DNA of 5,695 bases from Sulfurimonas sp. UBA6014 (lineage in GTDB: Bacteria > Campylobacterota > Campylobacteria > Campylobacterales > Sulfurimonadaceae). Every line of letters starts with the position of its first letter. Within the stretch, counting starts at the first letter, position 1. The stretch is taken from the NCBI GenBank assembly GCA_002428085.1, contig DJAA01000060.1, positions 1 to 5,695 on the forward strand. The letters run 5' to 3'. A program made the position numbers and the translations under genes. This document shows positions 4,668 to 5,695 of the stretch, in pieces. The notes beneath the pieces are model-generated. The model was not told the origin of the DNA, searched no databases, and worked only from the letters and a program-made list of their open reading frames with translations.

Positions 4668-5695
4668 TGAGACTTTCACTGATAACATCACAAATAAGAG
4701 TCGCATTTTTTTTGTTAAATACGCCGACTATATTGCTTGATTCTTGAAGATGTTCGACGATTTTAAAATCATCTTCAGCCGAAATAATATACACAGGGGT
4801 TTGGATTTTTTTGCCCTCCATAAAATAAAGAACTTCGGAGCTAATCCCGTCAATAAGGAAGAAGTCAAGTATGATTTTGTCATAACTATTTGTCTCTAAG
4901 AGCTCTTTTGCCTTGTTGATGGAGTTGGTGACTGTGATGTCAAAATATGGCTGAAGTTTATCGACTAAAATATGGACATACTCCTCGCTGTCTTCTACGA
5001 TGAGAAGTCTTTGGCTCTCGCTTTTTTGGGAGGCAAACAATTCTACTTTGACAGTTTCATGCAGGATGGGAATTGAGATGTGAAAAACAGTACCGACATT
5101 AAGAGTGCTCTCCACCCATATTTTCCCTCCATGCAAATCTTCGATGATTCTTTTTGTGATGACAAGTCCAAGACCTGTCCCTTTTGAGCCTGCTTGAAGA
5201 GGGTTGTCTATTTGTGTAAAAGGGGTGAAGAGTTTTGTGATAGATTCGTAGCTCATGCCGACACCGTTATCGCTCACAGATAAGACATAAGAATTTTTCT
5301 CTTTGTCAAACTGTATAGACAAAGTAACCCTGCCATGCTCGGGTGTGAACTTGATGGCATTTGAGAGGATGTTGATAAGTGCCTGTTTGATGAGCTGTAC
5401 ATCGACATAAAGAGCCAAAGATATATCGGCAGGGAGTTGGAGGGTTATTTTTTTGGCTTCTGCCAAAGGAGCCGTGATGACGAAAATTTCCCTGACTATT
5501 TCCGATAAAAAAGTCACTTTTGGATGGTAGGAAATTTTGCCTGCTTCGAGTTTCGCGAAATCTAAAATGGTGTTGACAAGATTTAAAAGATTATTGCCTG
5601 CGATAGATATTTTTTCTATGTAGGGACGCATGCTGGCGGGTATTTCAGGTCTTATCTGCAAGATTTGAGAAAAGCCGATGATGGCATTGAGCGGG
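4660..5695 (-). CDS. hybrid histidine kinase with C-terminal receiver (5' end off window)
   Basis: 344 residues are visible and the N-terminus is cut by the right edge. The first visible residues, PLNAIIGFSQIL, are the end of the H-box, so the phospho-acceptor His lies just outside. Then come the second HisKA helix (LLNLVNTILDFAKLEAGKI) and an HATPase domain: N-box NILSNAIKF (N108, N112), G1 DNGVG (142-146), F-box LFTPF, G2 GTGLGL (172-177). From 229 to 344 is a receiver: LLIVEDSEE (E234, D235), phospho-Asp D277 in IILDF, Ser305 in ISAED and Lys328/329 in FNKKN. All key residues needed for kinase and receiver activity in the visible part are present. An apparent start at 5661 is only an internal TTG. 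It is the first visible gene of the operon with the HDOD and Sel1 genes; any sensor domain lies outside the window. Confidence 0.95.
   Translation of the reverse strand, partial: PLNAIIGFSQILQIRPEIPASMRPYIEKISIAGNNLLNLVNTILDFAKLEAGKISYHPKVTFLSEIVREIFVITAPLAEAKKITLQLPADISLALYVDVQLIKQALINILSNAIKFTPEHGRVTLSIQFDKEKNSYVLSVSDNGVGMSYESITKLFTPFTQIDNPLQAGSKGTGLGLVITKRIIEDLHGGKIWVESTLNVGTVFHISIPILHETVKVELFASQKSESQRLLIVEDSEEYVHILVDKLQPYFDITVTNSINKAKELLETNSYDKIILDFFLIDGISSEVLYFMEGKKIQTPVYIISAEDDFKIVEHLQESSNIVGVFNKKNATLICDVISESLNA

Noticed and set aside
4668..4706. N-terminal extension of the HDOD protein (MRLLFVMLSVKVS)
   Set aside because: It lies wholly over the receiver-domain coding sequence, lacks a Shine-Dalgarno, and looks hydrophobic only by chance; the ATG at 4667 gives a normal HDOD start.
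5659..5661. Start codon of the histidine kinase at 5661
   Set aside because: It is an internal TTG: upstream codons in the same frame encode the H-box tail PLNAIIGFSQI, so the gene continues beyond the window.

Overview
The window looks like a chromosomal segment of a Campylobacterota bacterium (Sulfurimonas, Sulfurospirillum or Arcobacter type). This is inferred from the AT-rich, Lys/Ile/Phe-rich coding style, tightly overlapping genes, and the mix of a hybrid histidine kinase, an HDOD protein and a Sel1-repeat protein next to ribE. The genus cannot be fixed from the sequence alone. All genes but one lie on the minus strand.

Right half (about 5695 to 2153, read leftwards): a signalling operon. 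It starts off the right edge with a hybrid histidine kinase/receiver protein, cut just after the phospho-acceptor His. An HDOD protein (8-nt overlap), a small unknown gene (4-nt ATGA overlap) and a Sel1-repeat protein (1-nt overlap) follow. The small gene appears broken: a 30-codon frame with an excellent ribosome binding site leads into a second frame (the 72-aa ORF), and a single-base shift would join them into one protein of about 109 aa. After the Sel1 gene comes a 27-bp near-perfect inverted repeat, each arm of which is itself a small hairpin (REP/BIME-like). Then comes riboflavin synthase (ribE), whose true start is a TTG after a good Shine-Dalgarno; the longer GTG-started frame runs into the repeat.

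Middle (about 2150 to 729): an accessory-looking block. A small XRE-type regulator runs rightwards. Across a 105-bp intergenic region it faces a leftward operon of three genes: a 53-aa ORF (GTG start, strong Shine-Dalgarno), a small lipoprotein and a 144-aa protein of unknown function. The intergenic region carries two copies of a TTCAC-N4-GTGAA operator-like palindrome, one over each predicted promoter. The XRE protein may therefore control both directions.

Left end (about 620 to 41): a hicAB toxin-antitoxin pair with a 14-nt overlap, preceded by a promoter-like sequence so close to the start codon that the transcript may be nearly leaderless. No tRNA, rRNA, CRISPR array, insertion sequence or riboswitch is visible. 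The best leads for something undescribed are the frameshifted signalling-operon gene, the divergent XRE/small-ORF/lipoprotein module and the inverted-repeat element.
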